This document shows, one piece after another, positions 17,445-26,941 of a DNA stretch of 64,000 nucleotides. The notes beneath the pieces were generated by a model, which saw nothing but the letters and a program-made list of their open reading frames with translations, was not told where the DNA came from and ran no database searches. Position 1 is the stretch's first letter. Each line of letters begins with the position of its first letter. A program made the translations under genes and the position numbers. The stretch comes from an uncultured Sphingomonas sp. GTDB lineage: Bacteria; Pseudomonadota; Alphaproteobacteria; Sphingomonadales; Sphingomonadaceae. The stretch covers positions 1 to 64,000 of the forward strand of contig NZ_CAJYHX010000034.1 of assembly GCF_913774285.1 (NCBI RefSeq). The letters run 5' to 3'.

Positions 17445-17453
17445 CGCACTAGA

Positions 17454-20400
17454 TTACAGGCGCAGCGAGACGCCCGCGACCAGCTGGCGGCCCAGCAGGT
17501 CGTAGCCCATGATCGTGTTGCCGCGCAGCAGGCCGATGCGGCTGCGGCTGTCGGGCACGATCGGCGGGTCGCGGTCGAAGATGTTGTTCGCCGCGAGGCG
17601 GAAGGTCATGCGCTTGTTGATGTCGAAGGTCAGCGCCAGGTCGAACCAGTCATAGGCCTTGATGCCCGGATAGGCATCGCGCTTGTCGGCTTCGGGCAGC
17701 GCCGGAATACCGGTGCTGGCGGGCGCGTAGACCGTCCGCGGCATGGCGCTGCGGTGCCGCCAGTTGAGCGACACGCTGGCGATGCGGCCCGGCGCCGTCC
17801 AGGTGGTGCGGAACTGGTGCGCCCAGGTGGGCATGCTCTCGCCGCAACCGCTATCGAAATAGCCGGTGCAGTCGCGCGGCGTGATGTCCGGCGCGCCCTG
17901 GCTGCCGACGAGCGTCATCAGCGTGCCGTTGAAGCTCATGTCGAGCGCACCGACGTTGCCCAGGCCGACATTGTACTGGCCCTGGAAATCCCAGCCATGC
18001 GACTTGGACTTGTAGCCATTGGTCGAGCCGCGCGACACCCAGCCGGCCGACGGGTTGCTGGCCGGCGAGCTGGACAGCGTGCCGTCCGGATTGCGCTTGA
18101 TGCCGCGGCAATAATAATCATTGCCGGTAGCGAGGCAGCCGTTGATCCAGTCGAGCGGATTGAAGAACTCGAGCTGGTCCTGAAGGTCGATCAGCCAGCG
18201 ATCGACCGACACCGTCAGGCCGGGCACGAAGCGCGGACGCAGGACGACTCCGAACGTCTTGCCATAGGCGGTTTCGGGGCGCAGCGCGAAGCCACCTTCA
18301 CGAACGGTGCAGCGATCGTCCGGGCAGATCAGCGTTGCGCTGTTGTACAGGTTGGTTGCGAGGCCGGTACGGGCGCACTGCTGCGGCGACCAGGACGGCG
18401 CGACACGCGGGCCGTTCGGGTTGGACGCATTGATCTGCGGGGCGCACGGATCGGCGTAGAAGCCCTGGTTGTACGAGATGTTCGACGCATTCGCCGCCGC
18501 GCCGACGCCCGGCGCCGCCTGCGATTTGTTGATCGAAGCGCGGAAGGTGATGTCCTCGATGGGCGCCCAGATGCCCTCGATCTTCCACGTGCCGAACTTG
18601 TTGTCCAGGCGGTTGTACTTGGACAGGCGGTAGCCGCCGTTCAGCTGCAGCAGGTGAGTCCAGGACTGACGCTCGACCAGCGGCGCCTGGATTTCGACGT
18701 TGCCTTCCAGAATATTCTGGGTGGCGCGGACGTTGGGGCCGCTGCTGTTGTTCTGACGGAAGATATCATTGTAGTCGGTGCGATCCATCTCGTCGCGATA
18801 TTCGGCGCCGATCGCGATCGCGATGCCCTGCTCGGCGAAGGGCGAGGTGACGCCGTACTTGCCCAGATCGCCGCTCACCGTGCCGACGAACTGCAACAGA
18901 CGCGGGATGCGCTTGGCGATACCGCCGGTCGCGCCGCCGTACAGATAGTTGTTCAGCGCAGAGTCGTTGTTGAACGGCGCGAAGGCGTTGAACGGCACGC
19001 AGGCGGGATCGGTGCCGTTGACGACCGAGCGGCAGGTCGGCCGGCCGTTCACGTTCACCACGTCGAGCGAGCGGTTGACCTTCGTCACACTTGCGAAGGG
19101 TTCATCGATCGTATCGAGCTGGGCGCGCGACAGCATGCCGGCGACATCATAGGACCAGACATTGTCCAGCACCCGACCGCGCAAGCCCGCGGTGATGCGG
19201 TACCCGGCGTTGATGTATTCCTGGCGAACCAGCGGTTGCGAATCGAAGCGGTAGCGCACGTCGAGCGTTGCGAACTGCCCCGCCACGCCCGCATTCGCGC
19301 CGCACAGCGTCTGCCCCTGCGAGGCCGAGAGGAACGGGTTGTCGCAGTTCACCTGGTACGGCGTGGTGCCGAGGGCGCTGTAGGAGAGGACGCGGTTGAG
19401 CTGGGTGTTGTACGACTTGTCGCGGTACCACAGTACGTTGCTGTACAGTTCGACGTGATCGTCGAGCTGCGCGGTCAGGAAGCCGCCTGCGTTGACGCGG
19501 TGGAACGGCCGCTGGAATGCCCAGTCGTCATATGGATTGGCCGAGCTGCCCGGGCCCCCGCTGTTGATCGGGATGAAGGTGCCATTGCCGTTGGGGTTGT
19601 TGACGTACTGCGTACCGCTGGCTCCCCCTGGGATGATCGTGCCGGCGGGCGTGTAGCTGGCTCGCGAGCAGGCGAGCGGCGAAGTGCGGCTGCTGGTGAT
19701 CACTTCGCAGACCGCGTTCGAACGGTCGCGCAGGCGGACCAGGCTCGACTGGCGGTAATCGGCGAAGGCCGAGATGTTGACCTTGCCGTCGAACAGGTTG
19801 GTGCCCGCCGCGATGCTCACATCGGCACGGCCGCCGTCGTTCTTCATGCCGAGCGGCGCGTTGAAGCCGGCGCGCTTTGCCGCCTCGGTCACGGCGCTGC
19901 TGCGGTTGTCATGGTTGAAGAAGCTGTAGTTGCCGTCGATGCGGATGCCGGTGAAGTTCTTCTTCATGACGAAGTTGACGACGCCCGCGACGGCGTCCGA
20001 CCCGTAGACCGACGAGGCGCCGCCGGTGAGCACGTCGATGCGATCGACCAGCGCATTCGGGATGATGCCAACATCGACCGAGTTGGGCAGGCCGATGCGC
20101 AGGCCGTCGATCAGCATCAGCGTGCGCTCATAGCCCAGGCTGCGCAGCTTGATGCGCTGGCGACCTTCGGAGTCGCTGAAATTCTGCTCGGAATTGACCT
20201 GCACCTGCGGCAGGCGGTTGGTCACTTCCTCGATCGTGGTCGCACCCTGCGCGGCGATCTCGGCGGCGGTGGTGGTAACGATCGGCGCGGCCGAACGGTT
20301 GTTCGGGCGCACGATGCGCGTGCCGGTGACGACGATCGGGCCGCCGGCATCCTGGTCGGGTGCGTCGGCCAGCTTGGCCGAAGCGACCGGATCGCCGATC

Positions 20401-20495
20401 GAGACCGGCGCATTGTCATTGGTCTGTGCGGCGGCAGGCACCGCCATCAACGCGGCCACGCAACAACTGCTGGCCCAAACTCCCCGTAGCATCAT
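17454..20495 (-). CDS. TonB-dependent receptor, probable oligosaccharide transporter
   Basis: A 1013-residue outer-membrane receptor. It has a signal peptide ending near AVPAAAQT, a TonB box-like IVVTGTRI, a plug with SLGYERTLMLIDGLRIG and GGASSVYGSDAVAGVVNF, and a long barrel ending in VAGVSLRL. The ATG at 20495 is preceded by GAGGGG at eight bases. This plug class is common among carbohydrate receptors of sphingomonads and xanthomonads. It is downstream of, and in line with, the GH92-GH125-GH92-GH43 run but separated by 279 bases, so it has its own promoter. Uptake of mannooligosaccharides or glycan fragments is inferred. Confidence 0.93.
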   Translation of the reverse strand: MMLRGVWASSCCVAALMAVPAAAQTNDNAPVSIGDPVASAKLADAPDQDAGGPIVVTGTRIVRPNNRSAAPIVTTTAAEIAAQGATTIEEVTNRLPQVQVNSEQNFSDSEGRQRIKLRSLGYERTLMLIDGLRIGLPNSVDVGIIPNALVDRIDVLTGGASSVYGSDAVAGVVNFVMKKNFTGIRIDGNYSFFNHDNRSSAVTEAAKRAGFNAPLGMKNDGGRADVSIAAGTNLFDGKVNISAFADYRQSSLVRLRDRSNAVCEVITSSRTSPLACSRASYTPAGTIIPGGASGTQYVNNPNGNGTFIPINSGGPGSSANPYDDWAFQRPFHRVNAGGFLTAQLDDHVELYSNVLWYRDKSYNTQLNRVLSYSALGTTPYQVNCDNPFLSASQGQTLCGANAGVAGQFATLDVRYRFDSQPLVRQEYINAGYRITAGLRGRVLDNVWSYDVAGMLSRAQLDTIDEPFASVTKVNRSLDVVNVNGRPTCRSVVNGTDPACVPFNAFAPFNNDSALNNYLYGGATGGIAKRIPRLLQFVGTVSGDLGKYGVTSPFAEQGIAIAIGAEYRDEMDRTDYNDIFRQNNSSGPNVRATQNILEGNVEIQAPLVERQSWTHLLQLNGGYRLSKYNRLDNKFGTWKIEGIWAPIEDITFRASINKSQAAPGVGAAANASNISYNQGFYADPCAPQINASNPNGPRVAPSWSPQQCARTGLATNLYNSATLICPDDRCTVREGGFALRPETAYGKTFGVVLRPRFVPGLTVSVDRWLIDLQDQLEFFNPLDWINGCLATGNDYYCRGIKRNPDGTLSSSPASNPSAGWVSRGSTNGYKSKSHGWDFQGQYNVGLGNVGALDMSFNGTLMTLVGSQGAPDITPRDCTGYFDSGCGESMPTWAHQFRTTWTAPGRIASVSLNWRHRSAMPRTVYAPASTGIPALPEADKRDAYPGIKAYDWFDLALTFDINKRMTFRLAANNIFDRDPPIVPDSRSRIGLLRGNTIMGYDLLGRQLVAGVSLRL

Positions 20496-20744
20496 GAACA
20501 AGTCCCCTCTTGCTGACCATGGGTCCGGGACATCCGGCCGATCGGGACCACCACGCTCCGGGGAGCGCGGCTGCGCAGTGCTCGCGTCTGAGGTCCCAAG
20601 CGGCCTTACCGGACTTGGTGTCAAGAAGGTGTCATGCTGGTTTCATCCGGGCAACAAGCAGGTTACCTAAAAAAGCAATTTGATTGCGATATTTCGCCAA
20701 GCGTTGCCGAAAGGTTACATTCTGGTTTCCATGCAAACGATTAC

Positions 20745-20765
20745 GGGGCGCCCGCGGGACGCCCC
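20745..20765. terminator. Short GC hairpin behind GH92 gene
   Basis: GGGGCG and CGCCCC form a six-bp stem around a 9-base loop, ten bases past the stop of the GH92 gene on the minus strand. Only a weak T-rich stretch follows, so this is a tentative terminator of the glycosidase operon. Confidence 0.35.
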
Positions 20766-20774
20766 ATATCTTCG

Positions 20775-23096
20775 TCAATGCGCCAAGCGACCATAGGAAG
20801 GAGGACGATCCGACGTGGCGGCACCGAAGCGTGAAGGTTTGGCGCCCATGGTGAAGACCAGTTCGCCGCCTTGTGCCAGATCGGCGTGGCCGATCCAGTT
20901 GCGGGTCCAGGGCTTGCCGTTCCAGGTTACCGATTGGACATAGGGCCGGTCCGCCGCATTGCCGATCGCTCGGATGCGCAGGGTCCGCCCGCCGCCCAGC
21001 TGCATCTCGGCGCGGTCGAACAGCGGCGAGCCGAACACATAGACGCCGCTCACCGGATCGACCGGATAGAAGCCGAGCGCGCTGAGGATGAACCAGGCGC
21101 TGGTCTGGCCGCAATCGTCGTTGCCGATCACGCCGTCCGGATCGGCCTTGTACATCTCGTTGCACAGGCGGCGGACCATCGCCTGCGTCTTCCACGGCGC
21201 GCCGGCATAGGCGTAGAGATAGGCGACGTGCTGGTTGGGCTCGTTGCCATGGGCATATTGGCCCACGAGGCCGGAGATGTCCGGGGGCGCGTTCCTGGGC
21301 AGCGTCGAGGGCGCGGTAAACAGCGCGTCGAGCTTGGCTTCGAACTTCTGGTCCCCGCCGAACAGCTCGATCAGGCCGTACACATCGTGCTGGTTGAGGA
21401 AGGTCGCCTGCCAGCCATTGGCCTCGGTATAGTCGCGCTGCTTGTCGGGGTTGTGGCCGAGCTGGATCGGATCATAGTCCTTCCACCAGCTGCCGTCGGC
21501 GAAGCGGGGCCGCGCAAAGCCGATCTCGGTGCTGATCACGTTGCGGTAGTTCTGCGCGCGCTTGCGCAGCGCCGCCGCATCGTCGTGCGCGCCGGCCGCT
21601 TCGGCGAGCACCGCCATCGCCCAGTCGTCATAGGCATATTCCTGGGTGCGGCTGACCGACTCCCAGATCTTGTCGGCGGGCACATAGCCGAGATCGTAAT
21701 AGAAACCGCGGCCTAGCGTGCTGTCGATGTCCGGGAAATTGCGGTCGAAGGCGCGCGCGCGGATCTTGGGCCAGGCGGCGGCATAGTCGGCCTGGATGCC
21801 CTTGTTGCGCGCTTCCGCCAGCACCGACACGGCGTGCCAGCCGATCATGCACGCGGTTTCGACGCCCTGGAGCGGCCAGACCGGCGGGCCATAGGGGCTC
21901 TGCTGCGTCTGGCGGACGAGATCCTGGGTGAAGCGCGTCGCCATGTCCGGGCGGATCAGCGTGAGCAGCGGGTGCAGCGCGCGGTAGGTGTCCCATAGCG
22001 AATAGGTGCTGTAGGCAGGCGCGTCGCTCGACGTCTGGTGGACCTGCCGGTCGAGCCCGACATAGCGGCCGTCGCGATCGGTGAAGAGCGTCGGCGAGAG
22101 CGAGGCATGGTAGAGCGCGCTGGCCATGATGGTGCGGTGCAAGGGCGTGCCGCCTTCGACGCGGATGCTGCCCAGCTCGCGCGCCCAGGTCCGCGCCGCC
22201 GCCGCGCGGGTGGCGTCGAACGCCCAGCCGGGGGCTTCGGCCGCAAGCGCCGCCTTGGCGCCGGCCACGTCGACCGCCGAAATGCCGGTCTTGATCTCGA
22301 TCGGCTTGGCACCCGCATCGTCGAAGAAGAAGGCGACCTTGAGCCGCTTGCCGGTGACGCCGGTTGCGCCTGCCGGCGCGGGCGTGTCGTCGTCGCCGAA
22401 GAACTGCACCCGGCTCGGCTTGCGCGACAGCTGCATCGCGAAGTGGATATGCCGCCCCTTGGCCCAACGATTGACCTTGCGGCTGCCGGTGAGCAGCCCG
22501 TCGGGCGAGAGCACGAGCGATGCGTCCTCGACCAGCGTGCCCTTGTCCCAGCTGTCGATGATTGCATGCGCGAAATCAATCAGGATGTGCCCCTCGCCCT
22601 TGGGGAAGGTGTAGCGGTGCTGACCGGTACGCTCGGTGACGGTCAGCTCGGCGAGCACGCCCGATTCCAGCCGGACGCGATAATAGCCGGGCTCGGCATG
22701 CTCGTCCGAGTAACGCTGGCGATAGCTGCCCTCGGGCTTTTCCAGCGTGCCCGGCGTGAGCTTGAGCGGGCCGCGGCTCGGCACCACCAGCACGTCGAGC
22801 ATGTCGCCGATGCCGGTGCCCGACAGGTGGGTGTGCGAGAAGCCCATGATCGTGGCATCGTCCTTGTGGTAGCCCGAACAGGCGTCCCAGCGGCTGTTGT
22901 CGGTGTCGGGGCCCAGCTGGACCATGCCGAAGGGCAGCGCGGGTCCCGGGAAGGTATGGCCGTGCCCGCCGGTGCCGATGAACAAATCAGGCCGCGCCGC
23001 CTCGAAGGCGGCGGACCAGGCGGTGCGCGGCAGCGCGGCGGCGATCGCGGCGGTGCCGCTGCCCAGCAGGAGTTGGCGTCGTGTGGCGATGGTCAT
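20775..23096 (-). CDS. GH92 family alpha-mannosidase, exported (1)
   Basis: A 773-residue calcium-dependent exo-alpha-mannosidase of family GH92, which removes alpha-1,2 or alpha-1,3 linked mannose from yeast mannan or N-glycans. Family segments include FIGTGGHGHTFPGP near the N-terminus, GFSHTHLSGTGI, YSLWDTYRALHPLL, and the C-terminal GNDDCGQTSAWFILSALGFYPVDP. The start is ATG 23096 (GGAG nine bases upstream) rather than 23102. The N-terminus ATRRQLLLGSGTAAIAAALP is a Tat-type signal. It is the last gene of the four-glycosidase run, 28 bases after GH125. Confidence 0.93.
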   Translation of the reverse strand: MTIATRRQLLLGSGTAAIAAALPRTAWSAAFEAARPDLFIGTGGHGHTFPGPALPFGMVQLGPDTDNSRWDACSGYHKDDATIMGFSHTHLSGTGIGDMLDVLVVPSRGPLKLTPGTLEKPEGSYRQRYSDEHAEPGYYRVRLESGVLAELTVTERTGQHRYTFPKGEGHILIDFAHAIIDSWDKGTLVEDASLVLSPDGLLTGSRKVNRWAKGRHIHFAMQLSRKPSRVQFFGDDDTPAPAGATGVTGKRLKVAFFFDDAGAKPIEIKTGISAVDVAGAKAALAAEAPGWAFDATRAAAARTWARELGSIRVEGGTPLHRTIMASALYHASLSPTLFTDRDGRYVGLDRQVHQTSSDAPAYSTYSLWDTYRALHPLLTLIRPDMATRFTQDLVRQTQQSPYGPPVWPLQGVETACMIGWHAVSVLAEARNKGIQADYAAAWPKIRARAFDRNFPDIDSTLGRGFYYDLGYVPADKIWESVSRTQEYAYDDWAMAVLAEAAGAHDDAAALRKRAQNYRNVISTEIGFARPRFADGSWWKDYDPIQLGHNPDKQRDYTEANGWQATFLNQHDVYGLIELFGGDQKFEAKLDALFTAPSTLPRNAPPDISGLVGQYAHGNEPNQHVAYLYAYAGAPWKTQAMVRRLCNEMYKADPDGVIGNDDCGQTSAWFILSALGFYPVDPVSGVYVFGSPLFDRAEMQLGGGRTLRIRAIGNAADRPYVQSVTWNGKPWTRNWIGHADLAQGGELVFTMGAKPSRFGAATSDRPPSYGRLAH

Positions 23097-23124
23097 CGGC
23101 ATCGGCTCCGTGGAAGCAAAGGGA

Positions 23125-24561
23125 TTAGTAGGTGCGGGCGAGCAGCGCGGGGCGGCGGCGCTCGAGGTCGAGGATCAGGTCGCCGAACAGCCCGTTGGTC
23201 CAGGCGAACCAGGCGCGGGTGAACTTGGCGGGATCGTCCTTGTTGAAGCTTTCGTGCATGAAGCCGGTGCCGCCATGGGTGGTCTTCAGCCAGGTGAGGC
23301 ACTGGGCGATCACGGCATCGTCGTCGCTGTTCAGCGCATGGGTGATGATCGACATCGGCCAGATCATGTCGAGCCCGATATGCGGCCCGCCGATGCCCTT
23401 CGCCGCCTTGCCCTCGAAATAGTATGGGTTGCGATCGCTCCAGGCGAGCGCGGCGGTACGGCGGAACAAGGGATCGTCGCGGCGCGCGGCGTCGATCATC
23501 GCCAGGCCCGACAGGCTGGGGACATTGGCATCGTCCATGAAGATCCAGTTGCCGAAGCCGTCGATCTCATAGGCCCAGACCTTGCCGCCCTTGCCGTCCG
23601 GCACCAGCGCATGATCGTGCAGCGCCTTCTCGACCTCGTCGGCGAGCGCCTCGGCATCCTTCGCCGCGGCCTCGTCGCCGCGCGTCTCGCGGTGGAGTTG
23701 GGCCACCTTGCGCAGCGCCGAGACCGCGAAGAGGTTGGACGGGATCAGGAACGGATAGACGCAGGCATCGTCCGAGGGGCGGAACATCGAGTGGATCAGC
23801 CCGATCTTGCGCGTCGGCGCACCGTATCCGCCCATCGGCACGCTGTCGGTCGGCGCGACCGCTTGGCGCTGGAAGTGGTACGGCCCCGGCCCCTCCTTGC
23901 GCTGCTGCACGCGGAAGGTGGCGACCGCCAGCTTGGCGCCCTGCGACCAGAGATCGTCGAACGGCGTCTTGTCGCGCGTGTGGGTCCAATAGGCATGGGC
24001 GATCCGCATCGTGTAGCAGAGTGAATCGATTTCCCATTTCCGCTCGGCGACGCCCGGCTTCATGTCGGTGACGTCGACCTGCGACCATTCGAGCGACGAC
24101 TTGGCCTTGGGATCCTTCTCGAACGCATTGGCATAGGGATCGACCAGGATGCAGCGCGCCTGGCGCTGGATCAGCCCGACGAACAGCCGGCGCAGCGCAG
24201 GATCCTGCCCCGCGAGATGGACATAGGTCTGCGCCTGGGCCGAGCTGTCGCGCAGCCACATCGCGTTGATGTCGCCGGTGATGATGAAGGTATCCGGTCG
24301 ACCGTCGAGCGTGCCGATCTCCACCGTGGTGTCGAGCGTGTTGGGGTAGCAATTCTCGAACAGCCAGGCGAGTTCGGGATCGGCGATACGCGCCTTCACC
24401 CGCGCGATCTCCGCCTCCACCGCCTTGCTGACGAAGCGGCGCTTGGCCAGCGGCGGGCGCTTGCTGACGAACCCGGCGGCAGCGCGCGCGGCCCCCGGCA
24501 GCGCGGCGGCGGCACCCAGTGCCGCGGCACCGGCCATCAGCGAACGTCGATCGAACTGCAT
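23125..24561 (-). CDS. GH125 family exo-alpha-1,6-mannosidase, exported
   Basis: A 478-residue member of GH125 (formerly DUF1237), metal-independent exo-alpha-1,6-mannosidases. Recognisable stretches are TFIITGDINAMWLRDSSAQ, LVDPYANAF, KWEIDSLCYTMRIAHAYW and GPHIGLDMIWPMSII. The start is ATG 24561 with GGGAG seven bases upstream. The N-terminus FDRRSLMAGAAALGAAAALP is a Tat-like signal. Sandwiched between two GH92 genes, it would complete removal of the alpha-1,6 backbone or core mannose after GH92 trims side chains. Confidence 0.93.
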   Translation of the reverse strand: MQFDRRSLMAGAAALGAAAALPGAARAAAGFVSKRPPLAKRRFVSKAVEAEIARVKARIADPELAWLFENCYPNTLDTTVEIGTLDGRPDTFIITGDINAMWLRDSSAQAQTYVHLAGQDPALRRLFVGLIQRQARCILVDPYANAFEKDPKAKSSLEWSQVDVTDMKPGVAERKWEIDSLCYTMRIAHAYWTHTRDKTPFDDLWSQGAKLAVATFRVQQRKEGPGPYHFQRQAVAPTDSVPMGGYGAPTRKIGLIHSMFRPSDDACVYPFLIPSNLFAVSALRKVAQLHRETRGDEAAAKDAEALADEVEKALHDHALVPDGKGGKVWAYEIDGFGNWIFMDDANVPSLSGLAMIDAARRDDPLFRRTAALAWSDRNPYYFEGKAAKGIGGPHIGLDMIWPMSIITHALNSDDDAVIAQCLTWLKTTHGGTGFMHESFNKDDPAKFTRAWFAWTNGLFGDLILDLERRRPALLARTY

Positions 24562-24578
24562 GCTAGTCTCCCCCGCGC

Positions 24579-26915
24579 TCACTTGGGCGCGCTCATCGAG
24601 AAGGGCGCATCGGCCTTGCGCGCACCCCAGTTCTTGTTGGGCGTCGGCCCCATCACGAAGCGCAGCGTACCGCCCGCCTGCAGCGCCTCGCGCGACAGCC
24701 AGGGCTTGGTGTACGCACGGCCGTTCAGCGTGGCGGACTGGATGTAGACATTCTCGGCGCTGTTGTTGGTCGCCTCGATCGTCAGCACCTTGCCGCCCGG
24801 CATGGTGAGCTTCACGCTCCGGAACAGCGGGCTGCCGACCGCATATTGGCCGACCGTCGGCGTCACCGGATAGAAGCCGAGTGCCGAGAAGACATACCAG
24901 GCCGAGGTCTGGCCGTTATCCTCGTCGCCCGGATAGCCGTCCGGGGTCGCGGCATAGAGCTTGCGCATCACGTCGCGGACATGGGCCTGCGTCTTCCACG
25001 GCGCGCCGGCCCAGTCGTAGAGGTAGATCATGTGCTGGATCGGCTGGTTGCCATGGGCGTACTGGCCCATGTCGACGATCTGCATCTCGCGGATCTCGTG
25101 GATCACCTGGCCATAATAGCTGTCGTCGAAGATCGGCGCGGTGGCGAAGACCGAGTCCAGCCGGTCGACAAACTTGGCGTCGCCGCCCATCAGGTCGATC
25201 AGGCCCTGCACGTCCTGCATCACCGACCAGCTGTAATGCAGCGCATTGCCCTCGGTGAAGGCATCGCCCCATTTGTACGGATTGAACGGCGTCGCCCACG
25301 AGCCGTCCTTGTTGCGGCCGCGCATCCAGCCGCTCTCGGGATCGTAGAGCTTGCGGAAGTTCTGCGCGCGCTCGGCATAGAGGCGGGCATCGTCCTTCTT
25401 GCCCAGCGCCGCGGCTAGGCGCGACAGCGAGAAGTCGGCAGTGGCATATTCGAGCGTGCGCGCGGCATTCTCGTTGATGCCGACATCATAGGGCACGTAG
25501 CCGAGCTGGTTGTAATATTCGACGCCCTCGCGCCCGACCGCGCCGACGACATTGCCGTTCTTGTCCTTCGGCCGGCCTTGGCTGGTCGTCGCGTTCTTGA
25601 CCATCGCCTCGTAGAGGGGTTCGATGTCGAAGCCGCGCACGCCGTTCAGATAGGCATCGGCGATCAGGTTCGCCGAGTTGGAGCCGATCATCACGTCGCG
25701 ATAGCCCGGGCTCGCCCATTCGGGCAGCCAGCCGCCTTCCTTGTAGGTGTTGACCAGCCCCTGCATGATCTCGGCATCGCGCTCGCGATACATCAGCGCG
25801 AACCAGGGGAAGACCGCGCGCCACGTGTCCCAGAAGCCGTTGTCGGTATACATCGGGCCGGGATGCACCTGCCCGTCATAGGGGCTGTAGTGGACCTGCT
25901 TCCCCTGCCCATCGATCTCGTAGAACATGCGCGGGAACTGCAGCATGCGGTAGAGCGCCGAGTAGAAGGTGCGGCGATTGTCGAGATTGGGATCGGTCAC
26001 GCGGACGCGGCCGAGCTCCTTCTCCCACGCCGCCTTGGCCTTGGCCTTGGTCTGCTCGAAGCCGTCGCCGCCGATCTCGCTGACGAGGTTGCGCTCGGCC
26101 TGTTCGGGGCTGATGAAGGACGAGGCGACCTTCACATGCACCTGCTCGCCTGCGCGCGTCGAGAAGCTCACCACCGCGCCGACATGGTTGCCCTCGCGCT
26201 GCGCGTCGGCGGTCAGCTGCCAATTGTCGTCCCAGCTGCGGGTGACCGCGAAGTCATGGTCGAACTCGGCGACGAAATAGTTGCGGAAATTGCCCGGCAC
26301 ACCGCCATGGTTGTTGCGCACCCAGCCGCTGATCCGCCGCCGCGCACGGTCGATCGTCACGCTCGATCCGCCGGCAAAGGCGTCGAGCACGATGTGCGCG
26401 TCATCGGCCTTGGGGAAGGTGAAGCGGAACTGCGCCGCCCGCGCGGTGGGTGCGACCTCCGCGGTCACGTCGTAATCAGCGAGGTAGACGCGGTAGCTGT
26501 ACGGGTGGCTCTCCTCCGCCTTGTGGCTGTACCAGGAGGCGCGCTCGGCCTCGCGGATCCGCACCGGGCCGGTCTCCGCCATCAGCGAGAAGGCGGCATA
26601 GTCGTTCATCCACGGGCTGGGCTGGTGAGTCTGCTTGATGCCGTTGATCTTGTTGTCGTGGTACATATAGCCCCAGCCGCTGCCGGGCTTGCCGGTGACC
26701 GGCGTCCAGAAGTTCATGCCCCAGGGCACGGCGACCGCGGGATAGGTGTTGCCGTAGGATAGCTCGTAGGTGGAGTCGGTGCCCATCAAGGGGTTCACCA
26801 GATCGACCAGCGCCTCGCTGCGATCGGACTGCTGCGCGACGGCAGGCAGCGTGGCGACGCCGGCGAGGAGCGCGAAGGCGGCGGCGCGGAGCGGCTTGGC
26901 GGAGAAAAGGGGCAC
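24579..26915 (-). CDS. GH92 family alpha-mannosidase, exported (2)
   Basis: A second, divergent GH92 enzyme of 778 residues. It has LVNPLMGTDSTYELSYGNTYPAVAVPWGMNFW at the N-terminal beta-sandwich (positions about 36-68), GIKQTHQPSPWMNDYA, NGFWDTWRAVFPWF, and GDEDNGQTSAWYVFSALGFYPVTP near the C-terminus. The start is GTG 26915, preceded by AAGGA at six bases. The signal peptide is Sec-type, ending near LPAVAQQ, unlike the Tat-type paralogue. The two GH92 proteins probably differ in linkage specificity. The GH125 start is 17 bases downstream. Confidence 0.92.
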   Translation of the reverse strand: MPLFSAKPLRAAAFALLAGVATLPAVAQQSDRSEALVDLVNPLMGTDSTYELSYGNTYPAVAVPWGMNFWTPVTGKPGSGWGYMYHDNKINGIKQTHQPSPWMNDYAAFSLMAETGPVRIREAERASWYSHKAEESHPYSYRVYLADYDVTAEVAPTARAAQFRFTFPKADDAHIVLDAFAGGSSVTIDRARRRISGWVRNNHGGVPGNFRNYFVAEFDHDFAVTRSWDDNWQLTADAQREGNHVGAVVSFSTRAGEQVHVKVASSFISPEQAERNLVSEIGGDGFEQTKAKAKAAWEKELGRVRVTDPNLDNRRTFYSALYRMLQFPRMFYEIDGQGKQVHYSPYDGQVHPGPMYTDNGFWDTWRAVFPWFALMYRERDAEIMQGLVNTYKEGGWLPEWASPGYRDVMIGSNSANLIADAYLNGVRGFDIEPLYEAMVKNATTSQGRPKDKNGNVVGAVGREGVEYYNQLGYVPYDVGINENAARTLEYATADFSLSRLAAALGKKDDARLYAERAQNFRKLYDPESGWMRGRNKDGSWATPFNPYKWGDAFTEGNALHYSWSVMQDVQGLIDLMGGDAKFVDRLDSVFATAPIFDDSYYGQVIHEIREMQIVDMGQYAHGNQPIQHMIYLYDWAGAPWKTQAHVRDVMRKLYAATPDGYPGDEDNGQTSAWYVFSALGFYPVTPTVGQYAVGSPLFRSVKLTMPGGKVLTIEATNNSAENVYIQSATLNGRAYTKPWLSREALQAGGTLRFVMGPTPNKNWGARKADAPFSMSAPK

Positions 26916-26941
26916 GAGGGTTCCTTTGGCTGGGCGCGGCG